This document shows, in pieces, positions 13,331 to 24,981 of a stretch of 64,000 nucleotides of DNA. This stretch comes from Dermatophagoides farinae (lineage: Eukaryota > Arthropoda > Arachnida > Sarcoptiformes > Pyroglyphidae), in NCBI RefSeq assembly GCF_024713945.1, contig NC_134684.1:1035001-1099000 (forward strand). Direction: 5' to 3'. Every line of letters starts with the position of its first letter. Within the stretch, counting starts at the first letter, position 1. The notes beneath the pieces were generated by a model. That model saw only the letters and a list, made by a program, of their open reading frames with translations. It did not search any database and was not told the origin of the DNA. The position numbers were made by a program, and so were the translations under genes.

Positions 13331-14144
13331 TATCAATCAATTTGTGAACAATGGGTGTGAAAAAATTCCAGAAAAAATTTGTCTATTTTCGTTGTCTTTC
13401 CAATTTGTCGTTCACAAAAAGTTCTGCATGTGTGTGTGTGTGTAAAATGATTCAAATTTCAAAATGATTCAATGTTTCAGTAAGAAAAAAAAATTTGATC
13501 AGGTTGATTGACTTTTGTTGTTTCTGTTGTCGATGATGATGATGATGATGATAATGCAATCTAACGACGATAATAATGATGATGATGATGATGTACAATA
13601 ATCATATATATAATAAAAAATTGTTTGATGTAAAAGGAAAAAAAAATTATTACAAGATAAATGTCACCAAGAAAAAAAGCCACCGGTAAAAAAAAAGAAA
13701 AAAAAATTGTACGTTGTATTGAAGGGAAAAAGGGACGACAGGATTATTAATATAATTCGTAATATAAACACTTTAGAAACAAACAAAAGAAACAAAAAAA
13801 ATTTTTTTTTTTTTTATTTCAAAAATGAGCACGTCGACGACAATTGATCATCATCATCATCAATGCAATAGCGAATTGTGGAATCTATCGTCGTTAAAAA
13901 AAAATTATTATTACGACTATTTTTTCATGGTAATAATTTGTTTTACACACACACACACACACACAAATAACACATATACACTTGTGCTCGTATGGTGTGG
14001 CTTTTTTTTTTGTCATCGAATGGATATTTCAACAGATATACAATGATGATGATGATGATGATGATGATGTTAAAATTGTTCATATGACCACCGATAGAGG
14101 TCACTATAGTGAAAATTTTTTTATTTTTTTTTTTAATTTAATTT
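13331..14144. other. Spacer between RAB8 and DPH2
   Basis: Upstream of RAB8 and downstream of DPH2, both on the minus strand, so it should hold the RAB8 promoter. GAT runs lie at about 13530-13550, 13576-13593 and 14043-14069, with a CA run near 13946. No gene seen. Confidence 0.6.
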
Positions 14145-15464
14145 TTAAAACAATTCTTGTTCATTATCATAATTAGAAGCAATACCAGAACGACCAGATT
14201 TAATTGATTCAATTGCAGTGGATCCAACATCAACAATTAATCCATACCATGAATCATTGGAATTAAGTTTTTGTTGTTGATTACGTTCAATGATCATTAG
14301 ATTTTGTTCATCATTAAATTCATTTGATCCATAATCATCATTATCATCATGATTGATTGCAAAATTTTCATTCCATTCAATACCACCATATACAATATTG
14401 TGGCCAGAAGCAATTTGAAATTCTTTCCATAAAATCACCGGATACAAATAACGGGATAATTCAGTGGCCATTCGATATACACAGCGGCAAACATTGATGA
14501 ATACAAATCCAGTTAGTTGTGTGAAATTTCCCAATCTTGATTCAAAATCTGATTGATTCAATGAAATAAAATATGGTAGTTTTTTAGCACGTTTACATAA
14601 TACACGAACATTTTTCATTGATGACGATATGGATGATTGAAAATCTTTATAAACAATTCCTATTGATTTATTATTGGGAATTTTAAATTTTTCAATCAAC
14701 GATATACGTTTTCGAAATTCTTTGGCACCATCTAATGTTCGAAAAGTTTGTTTCATTGGATCAATCATCAACATTTTCTTACAGCTGATAATCATTTCCA
14801 GATCTTGACATTCGCCCAAAAACAAAATGCAATCATAATCGGCAAGATTATTTTTCAATCGATATGGATATTGTACGATTGAAAATGCATCAACATTTTC
14901 GAATAAATTTGAAATTCGTGGCTCTAGATACCAATTTTCTTGTTGTGGTTTTACAAATTTTGTTGTTTCGATTTTCGTTTCATGAGAATCACTTTTTAGC
15001 TGAATCTTATGGGCAACCGGTGTTAAATACGATGAATACGTTAAATCAGACAGTAGTAAAACATTTTTATCGGATAAATCACCAAATTCTTGATCCACAA
15101 ATTCAAGAATGTAATCAAATTCATCATCCAAAGGTAACAATGTAATGAATAATATGGGCAATGTTTTCGTATATTTTTCTGGACAAAGACAATCACAACC
15201 AAAATAGATGGCAGCATCAATATGGCTATTATTATCTTGTAAACGAAACGGTAATGTTTCCGGTCCTGTTGTACAAGTTATCATTATAAAAAATCGAATA
15301 TTTGGAAGTTTTTCTTGTAATTGTTTAACAATTTTACATGCATATCGATAAAATTCGGACATAAAATATAGGCAAACATTTCCAGGACCAATATGATTAA
15401 TCCAATCGATACAATGTTCAATATCGAATCGTTGTTGTTGTTGATCATCATTAGTTTTATTCAT
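14145..15464 (-). CDS. DPH2: Diphthamide biosynthesis protein 2
   Basis: Partner of DPH1 in the first step of diphthamide synthesis on elongation factor 2, transferring the 3-amino-3-carboxypropyl group of SAM to a histidine; cytosolic. A single 439-aa exon with ATG at 15464. Recognisable family segments are FDIEHCIDWINHIGPGNVCL at the N-terminus, IDAAIYFGCDCLCPEKY, LYPVILWKEFQIASG and the closing SWYGL ... ESIKSGRSGIASNYDNE, which mirrors the human C-terminus (SWQGL ... SGRRGIAIAYEDE). Overall similarity is low and some positions that are Cys, His or Ser in relatives differ (GCDCLC in place of the common GHxCL). It is head-to-head with the SAFB-like gene, 265 bp apart. DPH1 is the main alternative, but the C-terminal motif favours DPH2. 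Confidence 0.85.
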   Translation of the reverse strand: MNKTNDDQQQQRFDIEHCIDWINHIGPGNVCLYFMSEFYRYACKIVKQLQEKLPNIRFFIMITCTTGPETLPFRLQDNNSHIDAAIYFGCDCLCPEKYTKTLPILFITLLPLDDEFDYILEFVDQEFGDLSDKNVLLLSDLTYSSYLTPVAHKIQLKSDSHETKIETTKFVKPQQENWYLEPRISNLFENVDAFSIVQYPYRLKNNLADYDCILFLGECQDLEMIISCKKMLMIDPMKQTFRTLDGAKEFRKRISLIEKFKIPNNKSIGIVYKDFQSSISSSMKNVRVLCKRAKKLPYFISLNQSDFESRLGNFTQLTGFVFINVCRCVYRMATELSRYLYPVILWKEFQIASGHNIVYGGIEWNENFAINHDDNDDYGSNEFNDEQNLMIIERNQQQKLNSNDSWYGLIVDVGSTAIESIKSGRSGIASNYDNEQELF

Positions 15465-15729
15465 GTTGATGATGATGATGATTTTGTTTAATGATCAAAA
15501 AAAAATTACAACTTTTTTAATCATGTGGAAAAAAAATAGTCACGTTTAATCTATTTTGATTCAAATCATTTCGAAACTATTAATGTCGAAATAGCTGTTA
15601 TTATCGAGCTGACCCATTCGAATTTTGTGTGTGTGAGTTCATCGGTATTGTTTAGAGTTAGTGTGCTTGTTTATATTTCATTCCATTTATCATTGTTTTC
15701 TTGTGGATTTTTTTTTCACTACAATCAAG
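15465..15729. promoter_or_regulatory. Shared spacer of the DPH2 and SAFB-like gene starts
   Basis: Only 265 bp separate two divergent start codons, so both promoters must lie here or overlap the first exons. The sequence is AT-rich, with no clear TATA box that I can defend. Inferred from position only. Confidence 0.5.
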
Positions 15730-18700
15730 ATGGATAATTTTGTTCCAAGCGATTTACTTTCCTTTGATTATGCTGTCGATGATGAACTTATAGATAATGA
15801 AGTAAGTTTTTTTTAAATAAAATATATAGTCTTTATGATTTCATTTTTTTCCATTTATAAATCATCGAAAATAAAGGACGAAGAAGTGGATTCCCAGGAT
15901 AAGGGCAACAATAATAAAGGTATGTTGTTGAATAAGGTGATTTTGACAAAACTTGGTCGACATGAAATACTAAATTGAATGAATGTAATAATTTGGACAT
16001 TTTTTGATTAATGCAATTTTCTGATGGGATTGAGAATATATCTGAAAAGGTGTTTATAGATCATTTTTAATATTAAAACTCATTTATTTCGTCATCATCA
16101 CCAAAAAAAACTTGATGATGATGATAAAAAAATGGACAATAACATAAAAGGATTATATTTGGACCTGTATTGTTACCCGTATTGATGTGGATGGAATTAT
16201 CTGATGAAAAACAATGATCGAATCAATCTCAATCTATTTTTCAATTTATTATTTATATAATTAACTTTTTTTTGAAATATTGATTTTCAATTGAAAAAAA
16301 TAATCTAACTAATGTTTTCTTCAAAAAAAAAATCAACAACAACAACAACGAACCTTTATCCTTTGGTTATTCATGTTAATAACGATGACGATCATAATAG
16401 GTAATGAAAATGGCGTAACAACAAATGTAAAGAAAATGGACGAAAAACAAAAAAAAGGAAAACCTTTAACTAGAAGTGGAAAAACACGATTATCGAATAT
16501 TGAATTATCGGAAAGTTCGAATTCTAACAATGTTAATAAACGTAACAGTAGAGGTGGTAGAAAATCGAATAAATCATCTAATTTGGAAATGGCCATGGAT
16601 TCTATTTCTCCAACGAAAAATGACAAGAGGTTGGTTAATGTGCCGATGAAAATTTTTTAAATTGTACTTAGTTCGAAATTTTCGTGTGTGTGGGTGTGGG
16701 TGTGTGTGTATCTGTATGACAATCATTGCGAAAAAAGAATAATATCAAACATCGATAAATTTTAATACATTCGACGTCTTTCTAATATCCATATGTGGTT
16801 TATTATTGTTCTTGAATATTTCATAGCTCCTCAACAACAATGAATTCAAATGAAAATAATGGCGGTAATGTCAAAAAATCTTCACCTAAAAATGGTTTAA
16901 AGAATTCTACTAAAAGTACTGAAGGTAAATTTATATTTTTTTTTTACTTTACGCAATCCTAAGACAATATATTGATCATTTCAATTTTTGATGATGATAA
17001 TGAAGTTGTCTTAAAAAAAGAATCGACTAATGAAGTGAAGAAAAAAGAATCGACGGCTTCGAAATCGGTAAAAATCTTTGTGAGTGGTATCAAAGAAGAA
17101 ACGAAAAGTCAGGATCTCGTGGAATTTTTTCAAAAATCTCCATCATTTAACATTTTGGATATCAAGATCATACGATACGCTAAGATTCCGGACGAATATT
17201 TTGGCTTAGTTACCATTGAGAATGAACTGGAAGCCAGTAAATGCATAGAAAATCTTAATCAATCCAATCATAATGGAATGCTTATCACCTTGTCTAAAGT
17301 GAGTGTTGTCTTGGATGGAATCGTGCATAAAATTGGAATCAGCATTTTTTTACATATTTAAATTTTAACATTTTCCACGATCATATATAGATATCACCAA
17401 TGAAAATGTTATCAATGAAATTGCCTAAAGATGATGTCAGCAATAAAGACAAAAAGTCAGTAGCCACTGAAGAATCATCAAAGCCCAAAGAATCGCCCAA
17501 AAAAACGAAATTGGTAGAGAATAAAAAAGCAGAAGATAAAAATTCTGTATCAAAACAAACAGCCAAGACAGACGATAAGAAAACGAACACCAAGGTATCC
17601 AAGGAAAGTGAAAAAAAGAAAAGCTCGACTTCAAACAGTAAAAATGAGAATAATAAACCATCGGTAAAATCAAAAGGAGATGTGAAAAAAATATCGACCA
17701 AAGAAACTGCTAAAGAATCATCATCATCATCAAAAAGTATTAAAAAGAATGATTCTAGTTCAAAAAGTAAAGATGATAAAAACCGAAAGACTACGGATGA
17801 TAAGAAAACATCTTCAGATCGTCACCGTCGAAGTCGATCCAGGTCTAGATCTCCCCGAAATCGACACCCGATTAGGCGACCAATTCCTTTGAGTCGTGAA
17901 TTCATTCGTAAGCAACAACGAATCGCTCGAGCAAATGAGATGCGTGAACGTCAAGAACTTGAACGCATACGACAGGAAAGGATTCGATTCCAAAAAGAAA
18001 CGGAACGTTTGCAGATAGAGCGACTTCGTTTGGAACGAGAAAAAATTGAATTGATTCGATTGGAGCGAGAGAAAATCCGTAAAGAATGTGATGAATTGGC
18101 TCGACGAAAGCAACATGTGGCTGCTGTGGAACCACCATTTGAACATGAATCAATGCGAACTAAACGATATATGTCATCATCATCAGCATCTCCTCCGCCA
18201 CCTATAACCAATATAAGATCATCTAAATCAAAACGTTTCAATCGTAGTCGAGATCGTGATAGTAGCGTATCTCGATCTCAATCACCTGAATTCTTTAGAC
18301 AACGGAGATATAATGCTGCTAATGCAACCATTAAACGACAATCTCGATCATTTAATGCGCCACCACCAACTACACGTGATCAATCATCCAGGTATTTTTC
18401 GATTTTTTTCTTTGTTTGTTCAAAAGTACGAAAATTTTCAATTTTTATTCTTTTAATATTTATTCTCATATTTGGATTTGATCTCATATCGAAATAATGT
18501 TGACTGCAAATAATCATACAAAAGATTTGAATCGTCATCACGCCATCGTGAATCATCACCATCAAGAGATTTTGGTAAACTTATCAGATATGATGACGAT
18601 TCGAATGATTCATATGAAAATAATCATAATAACCATCGTCGCCATTCTTCGAGCCATGGGAACAATCATCATCATGATCGTGATCGAGATGATCGTAAAG

Positions 18701-19158
18701 AATTGTCACGAAATAACCGTATGGATTCTCCTATGCGACGAGTAGGCGATATTGAACACCATCGTTATAGTAGTAGTGGAGATAAAGGTGATATGCTTAT
18801 TGGTATGCCTGCTCACTCTCAATCACAACGGAACCCGTTTGGTGTTCCTTTGGACGATCAATCTAGGGGAGGCGGAGGATGGCCAAACATGGCTTCGAAT
18901 CAATGGCCAACATCAACACTTAATGATCGTTGGAATAATGCACCACCAAGTTCTGCTTTTGCTGATGGTCAAGGCCCACCACAACCACCACAACAACATC
19001 CGCCTCAACATTCAGTAGGACCAGCTAACTCATTGAGCCCATCGATGGTGCCACCTGGACCAGTTCCATCTATGAATGATCTATATTCGAATAATTATTC
19101 TGTCATGCCCATACCAGGTATATCGACATCATATCCGATGCATAATCGGCGTTATTGA
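15730..19158 (+). CDS. SAFB-like RNA-binding protein, copy 1
   Basis: Probable nuclear RNA-binding protein of the scaffold attachment factor B family. Seven exons: 15730-15801, 15877-15919, 16401-16629, 16827-16924, 17006-17298, 17391-18391, 18525-19158; all phases agree and give 789 aa. Order of parts: acidic start, Lys/Ser-rich linker, one RRM (about residues 169-245, with KIFVSGI and YFGLVTIEN as RNP2 and RNP1), a long Lys/Ser region, an SR-type stretch (HRRSRSRSRSPR), a charged helix rich in Arg and Glu (about 415-487), and a Gly/Pro-rich tail ending NRRY, as in the SAFB family. No N-terminal SAP DNA-binding domain is visible, unlike typical SAFB. A second gene of the same layout lies at 29894-31856. 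SLTM-like is the alternative name. Confidence 0.8.
15920..16400 (+). other. Intron 2 of SAFB-like copy 1
   Basis: 481-bp intron between AAAG|GTATGT and ATAATAG|GT. AT-rich with short GAT repeats; nothing else seen. Confidence 0.65.
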
Positions 19159-19722
19159 GCGGTTTTGGATTTGTGCTCGAATTTTTTTCATTTCTTATTT
19201 CCAATCTAATTTTCAATGACAATTTTTTCCTCATGGGATGTGAATACACTCTTCACAGAACCATATGACGGAAATATATTCAGCTAGTTTAATTGGCTCT
19301 ATCTTTTTCCTCTTGTCCTTTTTTCTATGTATATGATTTTTATTTTGATCAGGTTCAACATTAACAAGAAAAAAATTCAGCATAAATTTTTTGTTCGAGC
19401 ATGTCAAAGTGTATTCACATTGTTCAACCTAGCTGCCCAATGTCTATGTGGTGTCCACTCTATTATTGGCTATTTTAAAAAAATAAAGACAAATTGCTTT
19501 TTCAATCAATTCATGATTATCGAAAAAAAATGTGAGAACGAATGTAAAAGAGGTTTGGATGGATGGCAAAAACTTGTGGAAATTTAGACGGTTGTATAGT
19601 ATTATTTACAACTTTTTTTTGACCGCTTCAAGAATATTTCTTATTATGGAATTATAAAAGACAATGTAAGGCACATTCTTGGCGTTATATAACCCAAAAT
19701 AATTCGGACGTTTATCTGTGTT
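19159..19722. other. Convergent spacer after SAFB-like copy 1
   Basis: 564 bp containing both 3' ends. A plus-strand frame at 19327-19587 is AT-rich and shows no family motif, so I read this stretch as 3' UTR. Confidence 0.55.
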
Positions 19723-21998
19723 TTATTCTTGCAAAGCTTCCAATTGGCGTTTATGCATCTCAATACGATTCCGACGGCAACGTCTTACGTCCAGTTTTTC
19801 TTTCAAACCTTGACTCATTCGTGCTTTATTCATCAATTGATTCTGTTCAAATTCTTGCATCTCGCGAAGATGTTTCTGATGAATTTGTGTAATTTTGCCT
19901 GTTTGAGGAATATGAGGAATAAGAATTAATTTGTGAATGAAATATGTCAATAGCCTTACCGAAAATTTCTTTGTTACTTGGCATAGGTCCCAATTCTTCA
20001 CCCGGTAATAATGGAGTTGAGTTACTGAAATCGGTGGATAGAATAGAATCTTTGGCCGATGTTAGAATCCTATTGTATTGATCATCAACAATAACTGATT
20101 CATCAAGCTCGCTATCCACTCCACTGTCTACTAAAAATGTCCAAAACAATAAATACAAATCATATATGTAAGATTATGGAACAAATAAAAATTTTAATCA
20201 ACGATGGCTTGCCTCGCAAATCGAATGGTGATTCATTTTTAATTATTGTATCGGCTATCATCGAACTACCACCATTTTCTTCATGATTCCATTGTTCCTG
20301 TTTCTGTTTGATCAGCATGGCACGTTCGAAACGTAATTCATGTGCTTTGTTTCGACATTTATCTCTTATGTTCAATAGATCACTTTTTATCGTTTTGTTC
20401 AATACCTCTTTCACCCATTTGTGTTGTGTTACCATTTTGGTTCTCAATAATTCTAATGAATTGATCATTGATTCTAATCGATCAGCTGTTAGATCATTGA
20501 ATAATTTTATCAATTCTTTTTCCAGATGATCAATATCTTCAATTTTACAATGTGGTAATTGAACATTTTTTAGATTATTGTGCAATGAAATTAGATTATA
20601 ATGAGCCAATACGAGACTGTTTCGTGCTTCTTTCATACAAGTATAACGGAAAACATAATCACTGTTGTTATGAAAGAGAAAAAAAACAAATTAATTATTT
20701 TTCAACAGCAAAAAATATCATTTACAATGATTACTTTTCAGGTACTTGATGAAATTGACGAATTTTTTCCACACCAATGTCCAAACATTTAAGTGCATCT
20801 ATAATTAAATTATCTGAATTGATCCAACGAATCTTGGCTATTTCAATATAATGACGTTCTTCTATCAATGAATCCAATTCTTTTTCCAATTGTATCTCTT
20901 TTTCACTACCATAATTGCCTTCGAATATTTGATCTATTAATCAATCAATTTAATAATCAATGGAAAAGATAAGTTATATAATTAAATAAAGAACAAAAAA
21001 AAATCTCCAACAGCAACATACTTAAAACATTGTCACGTTGTTGATATAATTCATGTAATTGATCACAAAGTATTTGTAATTCTTTCAATTCAGATTCATA
21101 ATTATCTAAATCTTTTTCCAATAATTCGATTTTAAGCTCATTAATTTTCTTGGACACAAACAAAACAAAAAAATTATTCAAAATAAAAAAATTTCAATTT
21201 AAAAAAATAAATTTACCTGTTTATTAAATGATTCAATAAGAAATGTTTCTTTTGGTGATAGATTGTGGCTACTTAGATTATCGACAATCATATCACCAAA
21301 TGTATGTTCATTTGTTAATTTGGTTTCATTTGTGTTTAAACTGTATATATATGAAAATCAATTGAGCAATTTTTTTTTCATTGATAAATGAATAAAATTT
21401 ATTTATATTTCTTTTTTCTTCTTCTCAATACTTACAGATTATTATTATTATTATTCATTTCATCATTTTTTTCATTCAAATTCTGTATCAATTCTTTCAC
21501 CTGTTCACCATCATCGGATGCAATACGATATTTTTCAAAACATTTCGTTTCTTCCATAGTTTGTATTGTACTTTCCAGATTATTAAACAATTGTAATACA
21601 TTACGTTTATCGACTATAGGAACACCGTTGGCTATACAATCACCTGAACCATTGGTTGTTGAATCATCAGATGAATTCAATATGAATCGATCACCGTTAT
21701 TGCCATCACCATCAATGCTTCCACCAACACCAACACCAACACCACCACTACTAGTCCGATTAGCATTGGAAATTAAATTTGATCTAACTGCCGTTGCTGA
21801 TGATGATACAGGCGATGATAATGATGATTGTTGCGTTGGTTGTTTACGAAAATTATTATGCCGATGATGATAATTCGGCTGATGATGATGATGGTGAATT
21901 CCATTGATATTATTATTGCTGTGGTTGTTTATCATTGAAGATGTGGATGATGTTGAATTGGTAATATTCGAATGATCGGAACTTACACCGCAGCCCAT
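19723..21998 (-). CDS. Unrecognised coiled-coil protein with MGCG acylation start
   Basis: Function unknown to me. Exons on the minus strand: 21998-21436, 21340-21217, 21148-21022, 20933-20735, 20661-20213, 20130-19960, 19898-19723; in this model all frames agree and give 602 aa. The start MGCGVSS fits N-myristoylation of Gly2 and palmitoylation of Cys3, so membrane anchoring is likely. Residues about 10-110 are low complexity (Asn, His, Ser, Gly). From about 150 the chain is helical and charged, with SPKETFLIESFNKQ, KINELKIELLEKDL, FEGNYGSEKEIQLEKELDS and a final Arg/Lys/Gln-rich helix ending RRNRIEMHKRQLEALQE. Intron 5 has no good GT donor: GAG|GCAAGC fits a GC-AG intron, while a weak GT at 20202-20201 with acceptor before 20123 also keeps frame. 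Confidence 0.72.
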
Positions 21999-23886
21999 AT
22001 GGATTTATATTAAAAGTTCATGGATTTCTAATAATAAGAAGAAATATTGTATTCCAATGATATTTCAATGGATGAGTAATGAATGATGATGACGATGATG
22101 ATGATGATAATAATATTGAATCGTTTACGAATTCCATTAATTATCTTGAAAAGAAAATTCAATAAATCAATTTTGAAATCAAAATTGAGCATAGAGATCG
22201 ATTTGAAAAGAACAAAAAAAAAATTCAATTTGAAATCAAAAAAAAATTTCCAAAATCGTTCGATATTGACAATGTGTGTTGTTTAAACTAATGAAATTTT
22301 TTCGAATATTTACGATTCACAACTCAAACATACACACACACACACACACAAACATATAGACAACTGTCTTATTTTTTTTTTTCGAGACGCCCGTTATTGA
22401 ATAAAATGAAAATTTCTTTGGATCGAATATAAACTATGCACAACAAACAATCAATCGATCGTTATTTTTTTTTCTCTTTCTTTCTAACGAATGATCCAAA
22501 ACAACAACCATATTGGGGTGGTCGCTATGGTTTCCTGTTTTCACATGAAGTTATTCGGATATTAGTGCAATATTCGAATAACACAGTGGTGGTGGTGGTG
22601 GTGGTGGTGGTTTTCTTTTTCCATATTATATCGTTTCTTTTGCTATATTCTAATTTCCAAGTTTTTCGATGTATAGCTACCATTATTATTTACTAACATA
22701 AAGTCATTAATTTTTTTCTTGTTGTTGTTGTTGTTGTTTTAGCCTCATATACGTCCGTTTATTCTGTCGTTATATTTTTTCCATCATTGTTGCAACAGTA
22801 GCAGCAGCAGGTATTCCAATTTACCTAAAACAACCTAGAAAATTATTATAAGAAACATACACAACAACCACACACAACCAAATTGAATTACAGGAATGGA
22901 AAAAAAATTATGTCAATTTGTACATTTCTTTTGTTGTTGTTTTTTTTTTTTTTTTTTGGTTTCTTTCATTCATTTTTTTGATTATATAGCTATGTGTAAG
23001 TCGTCATTTGGCCTTGTATTTTTTTTTGGATTTCAAAAAAAAAAAAAGAAAAATACCAACACTTAATACATTTTCACGCGATCCAATACTTCTGTGTTCG
23101 AGAATGATGATTATATTTCAATTCAATTCATATTTTTTTTTTGTATTCGTCAATCGATTCCTACTTCATATATATATTTTACTGTATATATATGCAAAAA
23201 CACGCGTGAATTCGCCCACCCTGATACACCGTATGACAAGAAAAAAAAATGAAGAATAAATTCAATGGCTGATTTTGGAACTCATTTTTCGAATCGATTT
23301 TTGTCAAATTGAAATTTTTCTTTTCTTTCGAAATAAAAAAAAAAATGTTCGCTCTATCACGGCCAATGTTAATTAGTTTTGTTTTTTTTTTGTTCTTGGC
23401 CTGGTTGCTGTTGTTGTTATTCTGTGTGTGTTTGTACGAAAAAAAAAACAATAAAAAAAATTTGAATTTCATTCGAAACAAGACAGAGACAGACTAACAT
23501 AAAAGAAATTCCACATAATAATTAAGATTTGGTTAGTACATTAAGAATATTCTTTCTTGTACATACATACCTGCTGTGTGTGTGTGTTTGGATTCAAACC
23601 ATTATTTTCTTTTAGATACATTTTGTTCAAATATTCTTCTTCAAAAAAAAATCGATTATTGGAAAAAATTATTGAAAATTAAATCAATATTTCAAAAAAA
23701 CAGACGAATCGATTATCATTATTATCAGTAATAATCGATTCGTAATTGATTCTTGTTTTTTTTTTAATGATTGTCCGAACCAAATGAAAAAAAAAATTTC
23801 CCGCCACGATTAAAAAATTTTTTCATAACGTCATTTATTGATTACTCTGATTTTGTTTTTTAAAAAAATAAATAATTCTCATCATC
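21999..23886. other. Divergent spacer upstream of the MGCG gene and ATPSCKMT
   Basis: 1.9 kb without a gene. It contains GAT and TGG runs (about 22086-22108, 22589-22611), a CA run near 22331, long T runs near 22950 and a perfect 13-bp inverted repeat at 23704-23743. Both promoters should lie here. Confidence 0.6.
23704..23743. repeat. Hairpin-forming inverted repeat upstream of ATPSCKMT
   Basis: Arms ACGAATCGATTAT (23704-23716) and ATAATCGATTCGT (23731-23743) pair perfectly around a 14-nt loop. The arms carry ATCGAT. It lies about 145 bp before the ATPSCKMT start. A promoter role is possible but unproven. Confidence 0.65.
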
Positions 23887-24955
23887 ATGTTTTTTTTAAC
23901 ATGTGACCACAAAAATTCGATGGATGTGGACGTAAGAAATCCGGATAAAAGACGTAAATTTGCCGCCTGGTTAAGTATCGGTGTTTTTGGCGGCTTAGCC
24001 ACTGGTCTAGTCACCATTACATTGCCATTTATAATACCAGCATTTCGTAAGATTGTTCTTCCCTATGTGCCGGCAACTGTAGAACAAATAGAAAATGTTT
24101 TGAAAGCCGTCAATTATCGACGGCCATTCGAACAACAACAGCAACAACAAAAACAGTCCCGTAATTCGGATACAAAATTAATCGATCTGGGTAGTGGTGA
24201 CGGCCGAATCGTAAGTTTGTTTTTTCCAGTTGTCTATCGATTCTTAAGTTTTTTTTTTATTTCCATCAATAATTCATTTAGGTAATCGCATGTGCACAGC
24301 AAGGATTCCGTTCATATGGTGTCGAGCTTAATCCATGGTTAGTTTTATTCTAAATGTCATTGGTCAATGAGAATAAGCATTTTTTTTCTAATCCATCTAA
24401 ATATACAGGCTGGTTATTTATTCCAAATATTGTGCCTATCGTCAAAATGTACACAAATTGGCTACATTTCAACGTAAAAATTTATTCAAAGTAAGAATTT
24501 TCAATTTTATATCATCAAAATAAACATGAACCGATTTATGTGTGAAGAAATAGAATTTAGAAGAGAAAAAAATATATAACATATGTCAAATGTGTGACTA
24601 GTAGTACAATAATAACAACAACAAAAAAAATGAAAGCTCAAAAAATCAATCTTGATTGTGGTTTTTTTTTCATTTCAAAACAAAACAAAAAAAATAGGTT
24701 AATTTGGCCGATTATGATAAAATCATTATCTTTGGTGTTCCAAGTATGATGCCATTGATTGAACAAAAAATACGTGATGATTGTGATATACGGCAACGAT
24801 CAACAACATTGATTGCTTGTAGATTTCCATTACCAAATTGGCATCCATACATGACATTCGGCACCGGTATCGATCAGGTATGGTTATACAAATATTATCC
24901 ATCACATTATTCGTCACACATGGTTCATAATAAAAATATGATGATGAAAAAATAA
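23887..24955 (+). CDS. ATPSCKMT: ATP synthase c-subunit lysine N-methyltransferase
   Basis: Mitochondrial inner-membrane methyltransferase (FAM173B) that trimethylates a lysine of ATP synthase subunit c with SAM. Exons 23887-24210, 24282-24337, 24409-24490 and 24698-24955 give 239 aa. Near the N-terminus is a membrane segment (about residues 22-45, AAWLSIGVFGGLATGLVTIT) followed by PAFRKIVLPYVPATVEQIENV, a close family match. SAM motif I is LIDLGSGDGRIVIA; then GVELNPWLVIYSKY, ADYDKIIIFGVPSMM and ACRFPLPNWHP. A Gln/Arg insert precedes motif I. A second in-frame ATG is codon 12 and could be the real start. The gene ends only 26 bp from the ESYT stop on the other strand. Firm. Confidence 0.94.
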
Positions 24956-24981
24956 TTCAACAAATGATTATATTACAACAA

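Noticed and set aside
17381-18241. Several minus-strand frames, some Phe/Ser-rich
   Set aside because: Antisense of SAFB-like copy 1 exon 6, whose Lys/Ser repeats give long open frames on the other strand.
22083-22286. Lys/Ile-rich 67-codon frame upstream of the MGCG gene
   Set aside because: Simple AT-rich sequence; position fits the 5' UTR or promoter of the divergent genes.
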